Source: Streptomyces sp. DH41 (lineage in GTDB: Bacteria; Actinomycetota; Actinomycetes; Streptomycetales; Streptomycetaceae). Taken from it: DNA of 64,000 nt. The stretch lies in contig NZ_JARVKY010000005.1 in assembly GCF_029813785.1 (NCBI RefSeq), positions 331,772 to 395,771 of the forward strand, given 5' to 3'. The position numbers and the translations under genes were made by a program. Below, in pieces: positions 25,179 to 33,701 of the stretch; the stretch's first letter is position 1, and the number at the start of each line of letters is the position of its first letter. Below the pieces are notes generated by a model. It saw nothing but the letters and a program-made list of their open reading frames with translations. It was not told where the DNA came from and made no database searches.

Positions 25179-28100
25179 GCAGCGCGTCCGCCGCACCCGT
25201 CAGTCCGTCCGAGCACTTCACAGGCCCGACCACCAGGAACACCATGGATCCCCGACAGGAACTCGTCACCTACCTGCGACGGCAGCTCGTCGGCCCGGTC
25301 GGCGGTGACCGGGAGACACTCGACGCCCCGCCCGACCGGCAGTACCTCATGGGCACCCTGTATCCGCAGGAGGCGGACCTCCAGCGCCAGTTGGACGTGG
25401 CCGCCGAGGAACTGGAGGGCGCCGGCACCGAGGGGCGGGCCGAGGACACCGCGCCCGCCACCGACCCCGTTCCCGAGTCCAACGCCTGGCTGCCCTCCTC
25501 CCTCGGGTTCAGCTTCTACACCGACGCGGACACCGTGGAGATCGACTGCTCCGCCGCCCGCTACGAGACCCGCGCCCGTACCGGTGAGCGCGGCCGGAAC
25601 TGGCAGCGGATTCCGCTGACCGCCGAGACGCACCGGCTCGCCCCGGGGAAGGACCACGTCACGGTGCTGGACGGGCGCGCCGAACTCCGCGTACGCCGTC
25701 GGGTCTTCGGGACCGGTCGGCTCGTCACGGTCGCACTGGTCAACGCCGCCGCGCACGAACCCGACCTCGGCAAGGCCGCCCAGTGGGACCGGATGCTGTT
25801 CCAGGTGGAGCTGCGCGCCCGGCCCGTGGGCGGCAGGGTGCTCCAGTACCCGAGCGTCCGCCTGGCCAGTCGCGATCCGGAGGAGCAGGAACTCCGCCTC
25901 CAGTACCGGCACGTCCGCACGCACGCCGTCGGCCACGGATGCGCGGTCGCGGAACGGTACGACGACGCCGGTGAACAGGTGACCGAGCTGAGTGCGGCCG
26001 TCCTGCCGGAGGCCGAGGTCACCGGCGTACGGGCCGCGGGGCTCAGTGGCTCGCCGGTGCTCGATCTCCTCCACCTCGCTGATCCCGCCGTGTCGGTCGA
26101 TCAACTCCGCGAGGAACTGGCCGAGTTCGCGGCGGACTACCGGGCGTGGTACGTCGGACAGCTGAACGCCGACGTGCCCGGGTGGGGGCGTGAGGCCGCC
26201 GCCCGCGTCCTCGACCGCATCGGCACCGCCGTCACCCGCATCGAGTCCGGCGTCCGCACCCTCTGCGACCCGCGCCGCCCCGAACTGCTGCACGCCTTCC
26301 GCGCCGCCAACCGTGCCATGGCCCTGCAGATGCGCCACACCGCACCCGACCTGGCGGGTAGCCGGCGCTCGCCCCGCGAAGCCGTACCGCACGATCCCGA
26401 GCCGAAGCCGGGAGCCACCTGGCGCCCCTTCCAGCTGGCGTTCTTCCTGCTCGCCGTGGATGGCACGGCCGACCCCCGGCACGCGGACCGGGCCGTGACG
26501 GACCTGATCTGGTTCCCGACCGGCGGTGGCAAGACCGAGGCGTATCTGCTGCTGGCCGCCTTCGCGATCGTGCTGCGTCGCGGCCGGCCGGACGGCGGGG
26601 GTACCGCCGTGCTCAGCCGTTACACCCTCAGTCTGCTCACCACCCAGCAGTTCCAGCGCGCCGCCACCACCGTCTGCGCCCTGGAGACGCTGCGCCGCGC
26701 GGATCCGGCGGCCTACGGCGAGGAGCCGTTCTCCATCGGTCTGTGGGTCGGCGAGACCACCACCCCGAACACGTACGACAAGGCCCGCACGGCCTTCGAG
26801 AACGCCCGCCAGGCCGCCCAGCCCGACGACGTCTTCATTCTCGACCGCTGCCCGTGGTGCGGCACCCGCGTTCTGCCCGCCCACAAGTCGCCCGACATCG
26901 GCGACTACGGCGTTCGCGCCACGGCCGACTCCTTCGCCTTCTTCTGCCCGCGACAGGAGTGCGTCTTCCACGACGAACTGCCCGTCGCCGTCGTGGACGA
27001 GCACCTCTACGACCGGCCGCCGACGTTCGTCCTCGGGACCGTGGACAAGTTCGCCCGGCTCGCCTGGGAGCCGCGCGCGGGACGACTGTTCGGCACGGGC
27101 GGGGCGAGCACGGGCCGTGCGGGCGGGGCGAGCAGGGGAAGTGGCGGCGGGGCGAGCGTGGGGAGTGGCGGCGGGGCGAGTGCGGGTGGCGCCGGGAACC
27201 TGCCGCCGTCGCTCGTCATCCAGGACGAGCTGCACCTGCTCACCGGCCCGCTCGGCACCACCGTCGGCCTGTACGAGTCCGCCGTCCTCGGACTGTGCGC
27301 CGGCCCCGACGGCACCGGCCCCAAGGTCGTGGCGTCCACGGCCACCATCCGCCGCTCCGGGGAACAGGTCCGCGCCCTGTACGGCGGCGGAGGCGTCCAG
27401 CTCTTCCCGCCGGCCGGACTCGACGCCCGCCACTCCTACTTCGCGGAACCCGACACGTCCAAGCCCGGCCGCCGCTACCTGGGCGTCATGGCCCAGGGCC
27501 ACACGGCCGGCCGCGCCGCCGTGGCCACCGCAGCCGCCCTGCTCCAGGGCGCGTGGGAACTGCCCGAGGAGCACCGGGACGCCTACTGGACGCTGGTCGC
27601 CTACCACCACAGCCTGCGCGAGCTCGGCCGCACCGTCACGGCCGCGGCCGACGACATCCCCGCCCAGCTCGCCGGACTCGACACGGGCAGCGGAGTACGG
27701 GAACTGGCGGACAACCAGGTGCAGGAACTGACCAGCAACCTCCCGCGCGCCGAACAGCCCGTCCTGCTCGACCGGCTGGAGAAGGACTGGGACGACCCGC
27801 AGTCGGTGTCCTTCCTGCCCTGCACGAACATGCTGTCCGTGGGCGTCGACGTCAAGCGACTCGCGCTGATGCTGATGCAGGGGCAGCCCAAGACGACCGC
27901 CGAGTACATCCAGGCCACCAGCCGGGTCGGCCGGCACACCGTGCCCGGACTCGTCGTGACGTTCTTCAACGCCACCCGGCCCAGGGACCGTTCGCACTAC
28001 GAGACCTTCGACGTGTACCACCGGTCCCTGTACCGGCACGTCGAACCGACCAGTGTCACCCCCTGGTCCGTGCCCTCCAGGCGGCGCGCCCTGCACGCCG

Positions 28101-28462
28101 CGCTGGTCGTCCTCGTACGGCACCGGCTCGGGCTCGCCGCCGAGAACCAGGCCGGGCAGGTCCTGGAACGCCTCCCCGAGGTGGAGGCCCTCGCGGAGGA
28201 ACTGGCCGTACGGGCCGAGGCCGCCGAACCGGCCATCGGCGACGCCGTCCGCAAGGAAGTCGCGGGACTGATCGCCGACTGGGAGGACGCGGCGCGCGAG
28301 GCCCGCAAGGACGGCCGCGAGCTGTACTACCGCAGCCAGGGCAAGGGCCAGTCCAACCTGATCAAGAGCTTCGAGCAGAACTACGGCCTGTGGGAGACAC
28401 CGAACTCCATGCGCAACGTGGACCGGGAATGCCAGGTGACGGTGAAGGGAGCCGACCTGTGA
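25175..28462 (+). CDS. drmA: DISARM helicase DrmA
   Basis: 1,095 residues. The DrmA signature is clear: Walker A 'WFPTGGGKTEAYLLLAAF' with Lys453, 'AVLSRYTLSLLTTQQFQRA', a zinc pair CPWCG with a later Cys-rich segment, the Walker B box 'IQDELHLLTGPLGTTVGLYE' (Asp684) and 'VASTATI'; the second RecA lobe has 'MLSVGVDVKRLALMLMQGQP' and 'IQATSRVGR'. DrmA and DrmB form the DNA-sensing core of DISARM. The start at 25175 overlaps the sigma stop by 4 nt; an internal ATG at 25244 is an alternative. A Gly/Ser/Ala-rich insertion at about residues 645-677 (27,105-27,205), built of imperfect repeats, sits just before Walker B. Confidence 0.92.
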   Translation: MSSASAAPVSPSEHFTGPTTRNTMDPRQELVTYLRRQLVGPVGGDRETLDAPPDRQYLMGTLYPQEADLQRQLDVAAEELEGAGTEGRAEDTAPATDPVPESNAWLPSSLGFSFYTDADTVEIDCSAARYETRARTGERGRNWQRIPLTAETHRLAPGKDHVTVLDGRAELRVRRRVFGTGRLVTVALVNAAAHEPDLGKAAQWDRMLFQVELRARPVGGRVLQYPSVRLASRDPEEQELRLQYRHVRTHAVGHGCAVAERYDDAGEQVTELSAAVLPEAEVTGVRAAGLSGSPVLDLLHLADPAVSVDQLREELAEFAADYRAWYVGQLNADVPGWGREAAARVLDRIGTAVTRIESGVRTLCDPRRPELLHAFRAANRAMALQMRHTAPDLAGSRRSPREAVPHDPEPKPGATWRPFQLAFFLLAVDGTADPRHADRAVTDLIWFPTGGGKTEAYLLLAAFAIVLRRGRPDGGGTAVLSRYTLSLLTTQQFQRAATTVCALETLRRADPAAYGEEPFSIGLWVGETTTPNTYDKARTAFENARQAAQPDDVFILDRCPWCGTRVLPAHKSPDIGDYGVRATADSFAFFCPRQECVFHDELPVAVVDEHLYDRPPTFVLGTVDKFARLAWEPRAGRLFGTGGASTGRAGGASRGSGGGASVGSGGGASAGGAGNLPPSLVIQDELHLLTGPLGTTVGLYESAVLGLCAGPDGTGPKVVASTATIRRSGEQVRALYGGGGVQLFPPAGLDARHSYFAEPDTSKPGRRYLGVMAQGHTAGRAAVATAAALLQGAWELPEEHRDAYWTLVAYHHSLRELGRTVTAAADDIPAQLAGLDTGSGVRELADNQVQELTSNLPRAEQPVLLDRLEKDWDDPQSVSFLPCTNMLSVGVDVKRLALMLMQGQPKTTAEYIQATSRVGRHTVPGLVVTFFNATRPRDRSHYETFDVYHRSLYRHVEPTSVTPWSVPSRRRALHAALVVLVRHRLGLAAENQAGQVLERLPEVEALAEELAVRAEAAEPAIGDAVRKEVAGLIADWEDAAREARKDGRELYYRSQGKGQSNLIKSFEQNYGLWETPNSMRNVDRECQVTVKGADL

Positions 28463-30321
28463 GCCGCACACTGCGGGTACGCCAGTCGCAGACGGTGGTG
28501 CCGTTCGGCGTCGGAGCCGTCTTCGACATCCAGGGCGAGTCCTTCGTCGCCACCGGCATCGGAGACTGGCCGACCAGGGGCAGGCAGAAGCTCGAGTCCC
28601 CGCGTCTCGCCTCCCGCCTGGGCGTCACCGGCTTCTACGCCGCACCGGCGGCCGCCGGCGACCGCTTCGACGTCCCCGACGCCCCGGGAGCGCCGTACAT
28701 CCGTTTCCCGTCCTGGCTGTTCTGCGGTTCCTGCCGCCGGATGAAGCGCTGGCGGATCGCCGACGAGAAGCCCGGGCAGCCGCCGCGCTGCCCGTCCTGC
28801 TCGCCGGCGCGGACCCTGGCGCCGATGCGGTTCGTGCAGATCTGCCAGGCCGGGCATCTCAGCGACGTCGACTGGTGGTTCTGGGCGCACTCGCGGCGTG
28901 ACGCCGGGGAACGACGGCGGTGCGAGGAGCGCGACAGACTGCGCTTCCTCGTCTCCGAGCGGGCCTCCGGCCTCGAGGCGCTCTCCGTCGCCTGCACCGC
29001 CAAGGGGTGCGGCGCGTCCCGGGACCTGCTCGACATCCTCGGCACGCACGGCCTGCGCTGCTCGGGGCGCAACCCGTGGCAGCGGGCGAACGAGCGGACG
29101 GAGTGCCCCCGGCCCGTACAGATCGTGCAGCGCACGGCAGGCAACCTGTACTACCCGATCGTCCACTCGGCACTCGACATCCCCGAGTCCGACGTACCGG
29201 CCGACCACGGCGACGAGAGGCTCGCGGCCGAGGTGCGGGAACACGACCTGTGGGTGTCGTTGTGCCGGGTGGCCGCCACGCCGCGCGCGGGGGTGTTCCG
29301 GACGATGATCCAGGAGGACACCGGCGCCGACGACGCTCTCCTGGACGCGCTGATCGCCGAGGAGACGGGGCAGCCAGTCCCCTCTCCCGAGGCGCTGTCC
29401 TCCGATGCGCAGGGCGGGCCGGCCCGCCCCGATCTCAGCCGCGAGGAGTGGGCTGCCTTCACCGCGCCCGTCCCGCCCGCCACCCGGGACTTCGCGCTGC
29501 GCGAGACCACCCTCGGTCTGGCCGGGGAGACCGCCGACCCGTGGGCCGCCCTCGGCCGCCGGTTCGGCAGGATCGTCCTCGCCGACCGGCTCCGCGAGGT
29601 GCGCGCCCTCTCCGGCTTCAGCCGGGTCTCCCCGGACGCTCCCCCCGTACCGGTCGACACCGCCCGCCGCCTCAAGTGGCTACCGGCGGTGGAGGTGTTC
29701 GGCGAGGGGATCTTCCTGACTCTCGACCCGGCCGGGCTGGCGGACTGGGAGGCGGACGGGAACGTACGGCAGCGTGTCACCGGCATGCGGGCCGACCTGG
29801 CCCGCTCCTTCCAACGGGACCGCCTGGAGGCCCTGACCGGCCCGGAACTCGCGCCGCGCTTCGTCCTCCTCCACACCCTCGCGCACCTGCTGATCCGTCA
29901 GCTCTCCTTCGAGTCCGGATACACCACCGCGAGCCTGCGCGAGCGCGTGTACGCCCGACCCGGGCAAAACCAGTACGGCATCCTCGTCTACACGGCAGCG
30001 GGCGACGCCGAAGGCACCCTCGGCGGGCTGGTCCGCCAGGGCGAGCTCCCGCGACTGGCGGAGACACTCCTGCGCATGACGGAGGCCGCCGCCTGGTGCT
30101 CGGCCGACCCGCTCTGCGCCGAGCACACCGGCCAGGGCTTCGGCAACCTCAACCGCGCGGCCTGCCACGCCTGTGCCCTGCTGCCCGAAACCAGCTGCGA
30201 GACCGGCAACACCCTCCTGGACCGCGCCCTCGTCGTCGGTGGCGAGCACGTGCCCGGCTACCTGCAGTCCATCGTCACCGCCGCACGCGCCGCCGCCGCC
30301 GACGCACTGGAGCAGGCATGA
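28459..30321 (+). CDS. drmB: DISARM DUF1998 protein DrmB
   Basis: 620 residues; GTG start overlapping the drmA TGA (GTGA). It opens with 'RVRQSQTVVPFGVGAVFDIQ' and has zinc-binding pairs FCGSC and CPSC near residue 90-115, 'FVQICQAGHLSDVDWW' (a hallmark of DrmB), and the DUF1998 domain with 'LLHTLAHLLIRQLSFESGY', 'GILVYTA' and the C-terminal 'CHACALLPETSCE'. DrmB has no ATPase of its own and forms a complex with DrmA. Tight coupling to drmA supports this. Confidence 0.92.
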   Translation: MSRTLRVRQSQTVVPFGVGAVFDIQGESFVATGIGDWPTRGRQKLESPRLASRLGVTGFYAAPAAAGDRFDVPDAPGAPYIRFPSWLFCGSCRRMKRWRIADEKPGQPPRCPSCSPARTLAPMRFVQICQAGHLSDVDWWFWAHSRRDAGERRRCEERDRLRFLVSERASGLEALSVACTAKGCGASRDLLDILGTHGLRCSGRNPWQRANERTECPRPVQIVQRTAGNLYYPIVHSALDIPESDVPADHGDERLAAEVREHDLWVSLCRVAATPRAGVFRTMIQEDTGADDALLDALIAEETGQPVPSPEALSSDAQGGPARPDLSREEWAAFTAPVPPATRDFALRETTLGLAGETADPWAALGRRFGRIVLADRLREVRALSGFSRVSPDAPPVPVDTARRLKWLPAVEVFGEGIFLTLDPAGLADWEADGNVRQRVTGMRADLARSFQRDRLEALTGPELAPRFVLLHTLAHLLIRQLSFESGYTTASLRERVYARPGQNQYGILVYTAAGDAEGTLGGLVRQGELPRLAETLLRMTEAAAWCSADPLCAEHTGQGFGNLNRAACHACALLPETSCETGNTLLDRALVVGGEHVPGYLQSIVTAARAAAADALEQA

Positions 30322-31403
30322 CCCTCACCTACCTCGACCTCACCCCCGATCAGCGGGCCGGCCTCGACGCCCTGCCCTTCGACGGCAACCACCTGGTCAG
30401 CGGCCCGCCGGGCAGCGGCAAGAGCCTGCTGGCGGCACAGCGGGCCGTCATGCTCGCCCTCACCGGAACTCCGGCCGTGGTGCTCACCCGTTCCAACCTG
30501 CTGCGCCAGTCGCTGGCCGCGACGGTCCACGCCCTGGGCCCCGCCGACCGCAGCGTGCGCGTCACGACCGCACACGCCTGGCTCGCCGAGTGGTACGGCG
30601 GCAAGGCTTCGCGCAGCGCCGACGGCTGGTACGACTGGCACACGCTGTTCGACCGGGCCGCCGACACCGGACCCGTTCCCGGCCTCACCCTGGTCGTCGA
30701 CGAGGGCCAGGACCTGCCGCCCGAGTTCTACCTGCTCTGCCGGATGCTCGGGGCCCGTACGACGGTCTACGCGGACGAATGCCAGCGCCTCACCGAGACC
30801 CACTCCACCCTCGCCGAGATCGCCCGGAACCTCGGCCGCTGCACCCGGCACGAACTCGACGGCAACCATCGCAACACCGAGCAGATCGCGTCCTTCGCCG
30901 CCCACTTCCACACGGGCGCCGGAGCGCCGGTCCTGCCCGACCGGCAGGGGCCGCCGCCGCGGCTGCACCGCTTCCCCGAGCGCGGCGCCGCGGACCTGCT
31001 GGCACTCCTGGCAGAGCGGCGTCCGAAGGACACCATCGGCGTGATCGTGGCCTCCAAGCACACCCAGTTCTCACTGCTCGGCAGCCTGGCCCGCCGAGCG
31101 CCACGACTGAAGCCCCAGCTCTACACGTCCGAGGCGAAAGGCGGTCAGTACCGCAACCTCGACCTCGGCCGCCCGGGCATCGTCATCGTCCACCGGGCCA
31201 GCGCCAAGGGGCTCGGTTTCGACACGGTCGTGATTCCCGACACCCACACGGACGCGGCCGGCGACCCCTCCGCCGCCGCCCTGCGCATGACGTACTACGT
31301 CCTGGCGACCAGGGCCCGGCGCGAGCTCCACCTCGGATACGAGGGGGAGTCGGAGCCCCCGCTGCTGGCCCAGGTGGGCAAGGGCGAACTGATGCGCGGC
31401 TGA
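30318..31403 (+). CDS. Small UvrD/REP-like SF1 ATPase, last gene of the drmA-drmB operon
   Basis: 361 residues, ATG overlapping the drmB stop (ATGA). P-loop SGPPGSGKS (Lys35), 'VLTRSNLLRQSL' (motif Ia), 'VVDEGQDLPPEFY' (Walker B at 128-132), 'YADECQRL' and 'ELDGNHRNTEQIASF' mark superfamily 1A. The C-terminal 'IVIVHRASAKGLGFDTVVIP' is the UvrD-type motif V/VI region, with an Arg-rich 'LATRARRELHLGY' end. It is about half the size of a processive helicase and lacks the 1B/2B insertions, so it may be a DNA-dependent ATPase or remodeller. It occupies the place where class 1 DISARM usually carries drmC (phospholipase D). Confidence 0.8.
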   Translation: MTLTYLDLTPDQRAGLDALPFDGNHLVSGPPGSGKSLLAAQRAVMLALTGTPAVVLTRSNLLRQSLAATVHALGPADRSVRVTTAHAWLAEWYGGKASRSADGWYDWHTLFDRAADTGPVPGLTLVVDEGQDLPPEFYLLCRMLGARTTVYADECQRLTETHSTLAEIARNLGRCTRHELDGNHRNTEQIASFAAHFHTGAGAPVLPDRQGPPPRLHRFPERGAADLLALLAERRPKDTIGVIVASKHTQFSLLGSLARRAPRLKPQLYTSEAKGGQYRNLDLGRPGIVIVHRASAKGLGFDTVVIPDTHTDAAGDPSAAALRMTYYVLATRARRELHLGYEGESEPPLLAQVGKGELMRG

Positions 31404-31505
31404 GGGAACGGTCGGAGTGGCGGGACACCACCCGAGGGGAGGCGGGCGGCGGGGGCACGACCCGAGGGGGACGTTGATCAGCGGATCCCGGTTAATGCGT
31501 ACCAT

Positions 31506-32108
31506 GTGCAAGTGCGCAGCAGTGACTACAGCATCAGGACAGCGACCCCCGCCGACCTCGACGGCGCCCGGGCCGTCATGCTCGACACCGTCTACCGCGA
31601 CTTCGGCACCGGGTACGTCCCGCGCTGGCACGGTGACATCGTCGACCCGGCCGGGGCGTATCTCGCGTCGGAGCGGCACACGCTGCTCGTCGCGGTCGAC
31701 GGGGACGGTGAGGTCGTCGCCACGGGTGCCCTCGACTCCCGGGGGCCCGCGCATCCGCCGAACCCGCGGGAGCTCGCCGAGCGCTACCCCTCCGGCGTGA
31801 CCGCGCAGCTGCGCCGGATCTACGTCCGGCCCGAGCACCGTCGGCGTGGGCTGGCGCGGCGGCTCGTCGACGAGCTGCTCGCCTTCGCCGCCGCCGACGG
31901 CGGGTACCGGGCCGTGTATCTGCACACCGACCCGGCCGTCACCGGTGCCGAGCCCTTCTGGCGGTCGCTCGCCAAGGTCGTGCACGACGAGCGGGAGGAC
32001 GCCGGGGGCGGGCAGGGGATCGTGCACTTCGACGTGCCGATGGAGCGAGGGGCGGCGGAACGCGGGACGACGGAGCGAGGGGCGGCGGAACCAAGGGCGG
32101 CAAGGTAA
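31506..32108 (+). CDS. GNAT-family N-acetyltransferase
   Basis: 200 residues. The fold opens with 'YSIRTATPADLDGARAVM' and carries the acetyl-CoA loop 'RRIYVRPEHRRRGLARRLVD' (Q/RxxGxG/A) followed by 'VYLHTDP' and an FWRSL-type end. The C-terminal 25 residues are a degenerate Arg/Gly/Ala/Thr/Glu repeat of low complexity. The start is GTG 31506 with no ribosome site; a TTAATG box 9 nt upstream suggests leaderless transcription. Substrate unknown. It lies next to the ABC importer operon and marks the left end of the conserved region. Confidence 0.8.
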   Translation: MQVRSSDYSIRTATPADLDGARAVMLDTVYRDFGTGYVPRWHGDIVDPAGAYLASERHTLLVAVDGDGEVVATGALDSRGPAHPPNPRELAERYPSGVTAQLRRIYVRPEHRRRGLARRLVDELLAFAAADGGYRAVYLHTDPAVTGAEPFWRSLAKVVHDEREDAGGGQGIVHFDVPMERGAAERGTTERGAAEPRAAR

Positions 32109-32189
32109 TGGAAACGGTTGCCATGTAGGCTCCTGCTCGTCGCCGCCATCGCCCGAACCGCTCCCGCACACCCGATCGATCCGAGGACC

Positions 32190-33698
32190 ATGCGCTCCCA
32201 CCGCCGCTCCCGGCTGCTCGCCCCGCTCCTGCTCATCCCGCTGATATCCAGCTGCTTCGCGTCGGGCGGCGGCAGCGACGACTCCGGATCCGGCGACGAG
32301 GACGGTGACGGCTCCCGTCTCCGCGTCGCCCTCGCCTTCCCGCCCGCCGAGAACCTCTCGCCCTACGGCGCCGACGCCACCCTCCTCAGCCGCCTCGCGG
32401 TCACCGAGGGCCTCACCGCGCTCGACGCCAACGGCAGTGCCGCGCCCGCGCTCGCCGAGTCCTGGCGGCGGGACGGTGAGAAGGCGTGGGAGTTCACCCT
32501 GCGCGACGCCACCTTCCAGGACGGCACCGACGTCACCCCGGCCGCCGTCGCCGACTCCCTCACCCACGCCACCGACGCCGAGCCCGCGCCCGCCGCCCTG
32601 GCCGGCGTCACCCTCACCGCCAAGGCCCAGGGCGAGCGAGTCGTCCGGATCACCACCGCCGAGCCCGACCCCGTGCTGCCGCTGCGACTCTCCAGCCCCA
32701 GCCTCGCCGTCCTCTCCGCCAAGGCCTACGCCGACAAGAACCGCGTCGACCCCGTCGGCACCGCCACCGGCCCCTTCGAGCTGACCAAGGTCAACGGCGC
32801 CACCTCCGCCTCCCTCGACCGGTTCGACGACTACTGGGGCGGCCGCGCCCAGGCCTCCGGAATCGACGCGCGCTTCATCGCCGACGGCACCGCCCGCGCC
32901 AACGCCCTGCGGACCGGCGAGCTCGACATCGCCGAGGCCGTCCCCGTCTCCCAGGCGGCGACCCTCGACGAGGACACCCGGCGCGACACCGCCACCACCC
33001 GGACCACCAGCCTGCTCTTCAACGCCTCCTCCGGGCCCCTCAAGGACGCCGGGCTGCGGGCCGCCGCCCGCGGAGCCGTCGACACCTCCGTGTTCGCCAA
33101 GGACGTGTACGAGGGGTACGCCGACCCCGGTGCCGGTATCTACGGGCCCGCCGTGACCTGGGCCGACGGGAAGCGGACCGCGCCCGTCGGACGTGCGGCG
33201 GCCGGCAAGGCCGACGGGGCCACCATCAACCTCGCCACCTACGACAACCGGCCCGAGCTGCCGGAGGTCGCCCAGGTCGTCAAGCAGCAGCTGGAGAAGG
33301 CCGGGTTCAAGGTGAAGCTCACCGTCCGCGAGTACTCGCGGCTGGAGGGGGACGCCCTGGCGGGGAAGTTCGACGCCTTCGTGCTGGCCCGGAACACCCT
33401 CCTCGACACCGGTGACCCCGTCGCCGTCCTCGCCAGCGACTACACCTGCGACGGCGGCTTCAACATCGCCCAGCTGTGCGACAAGGACGTCGACCGCGCC
33501 GTCGCCGAGGCCGAGAAGATCGCCGACACCGCGAAGCGGCAGGACGCCGCCATGGCCGCCGAGGCCCGCATCCTCGGCAGCGACGCCGTCGTGCCGCTCG
33601 TGCACCAGCGGATCATCACCGGCGTCGGCAGCTCCGTACAGGGCGTGATCCTCGACCCGTACGAGCGCACCCTCGTCGGCACCGGCACGCGGCGCTGA
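32190..33698 (+). CDS. ABC importer substrate-binding lipoprotein (DppA/OppA type)
   Basis: 502 residues from ATG 32190 (GAGGAC upstream). Signal peptide with lipobox LISSC (Cys near residue 20), then a Gly/Ser/Asp linker. The family-5 solute-binding domain includes 'LAVTEGLTALDANGSAAPAL', 'PVGTATGPFELTKVNG' and 'IVLxPYERTLVGTG'-like C-terminal residues. It binds peptides or nickel-like or other ligands outside the membrane; specificity is unreadable. The permease follows after 3 nt. Confidence 0.85.
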   Translation: MRSHRRSRLLAPLLLIPLISSCFASGGGSDDSGSGDEDGDGSRLRVALAFPPAENLSPYGADATLLSRLAVTEGLTALDANGSAAPALAESWRRDGEKAWEFTLRDATFQDGTDVTPAAVADSLTHATDAEPAPAALAGVTLTAKAQGERVVRITTAEPDPVLPLRLSSPSLAVLSAKAYADKNRVDPVGTATGPFELTKVNGATSASLDRFDDYWGGRAQASGIDARFIADGTARANALRTGELDIAEAVPVSQAATLDEDTRRDTATTRTTSLLFNASSGPLKDAGLRAAARGAVDTSVFAKDVYEGYADPGAGIYGPAVTWADGKRTAPVGRAAAGKADGATINLATYDNRPELPEVAQVVKQQLEKAGFKVKLTVREYSRLEGDALAGKFDAFVLARNTLLDTGDPVAVLASDYTCDGGFNIAQLCDKDVDRAVAEAEKIADTAKRQDAAMAAEARILGSDAVVPLVHQRIITGVGSSVQGVILDPYERTLVGTGTRR

Positions 33699-33701
33699 CC
33701 C

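Noticed and set aside
14847..31403. BREX/Pgl system
   Set aside because: No PglZ alkaline-phosphatase-like protein, BrxC/PglY ATPase or Lon-like protease is seen. The methylase, DrmA, DrmB and DrmD match DISARM better.
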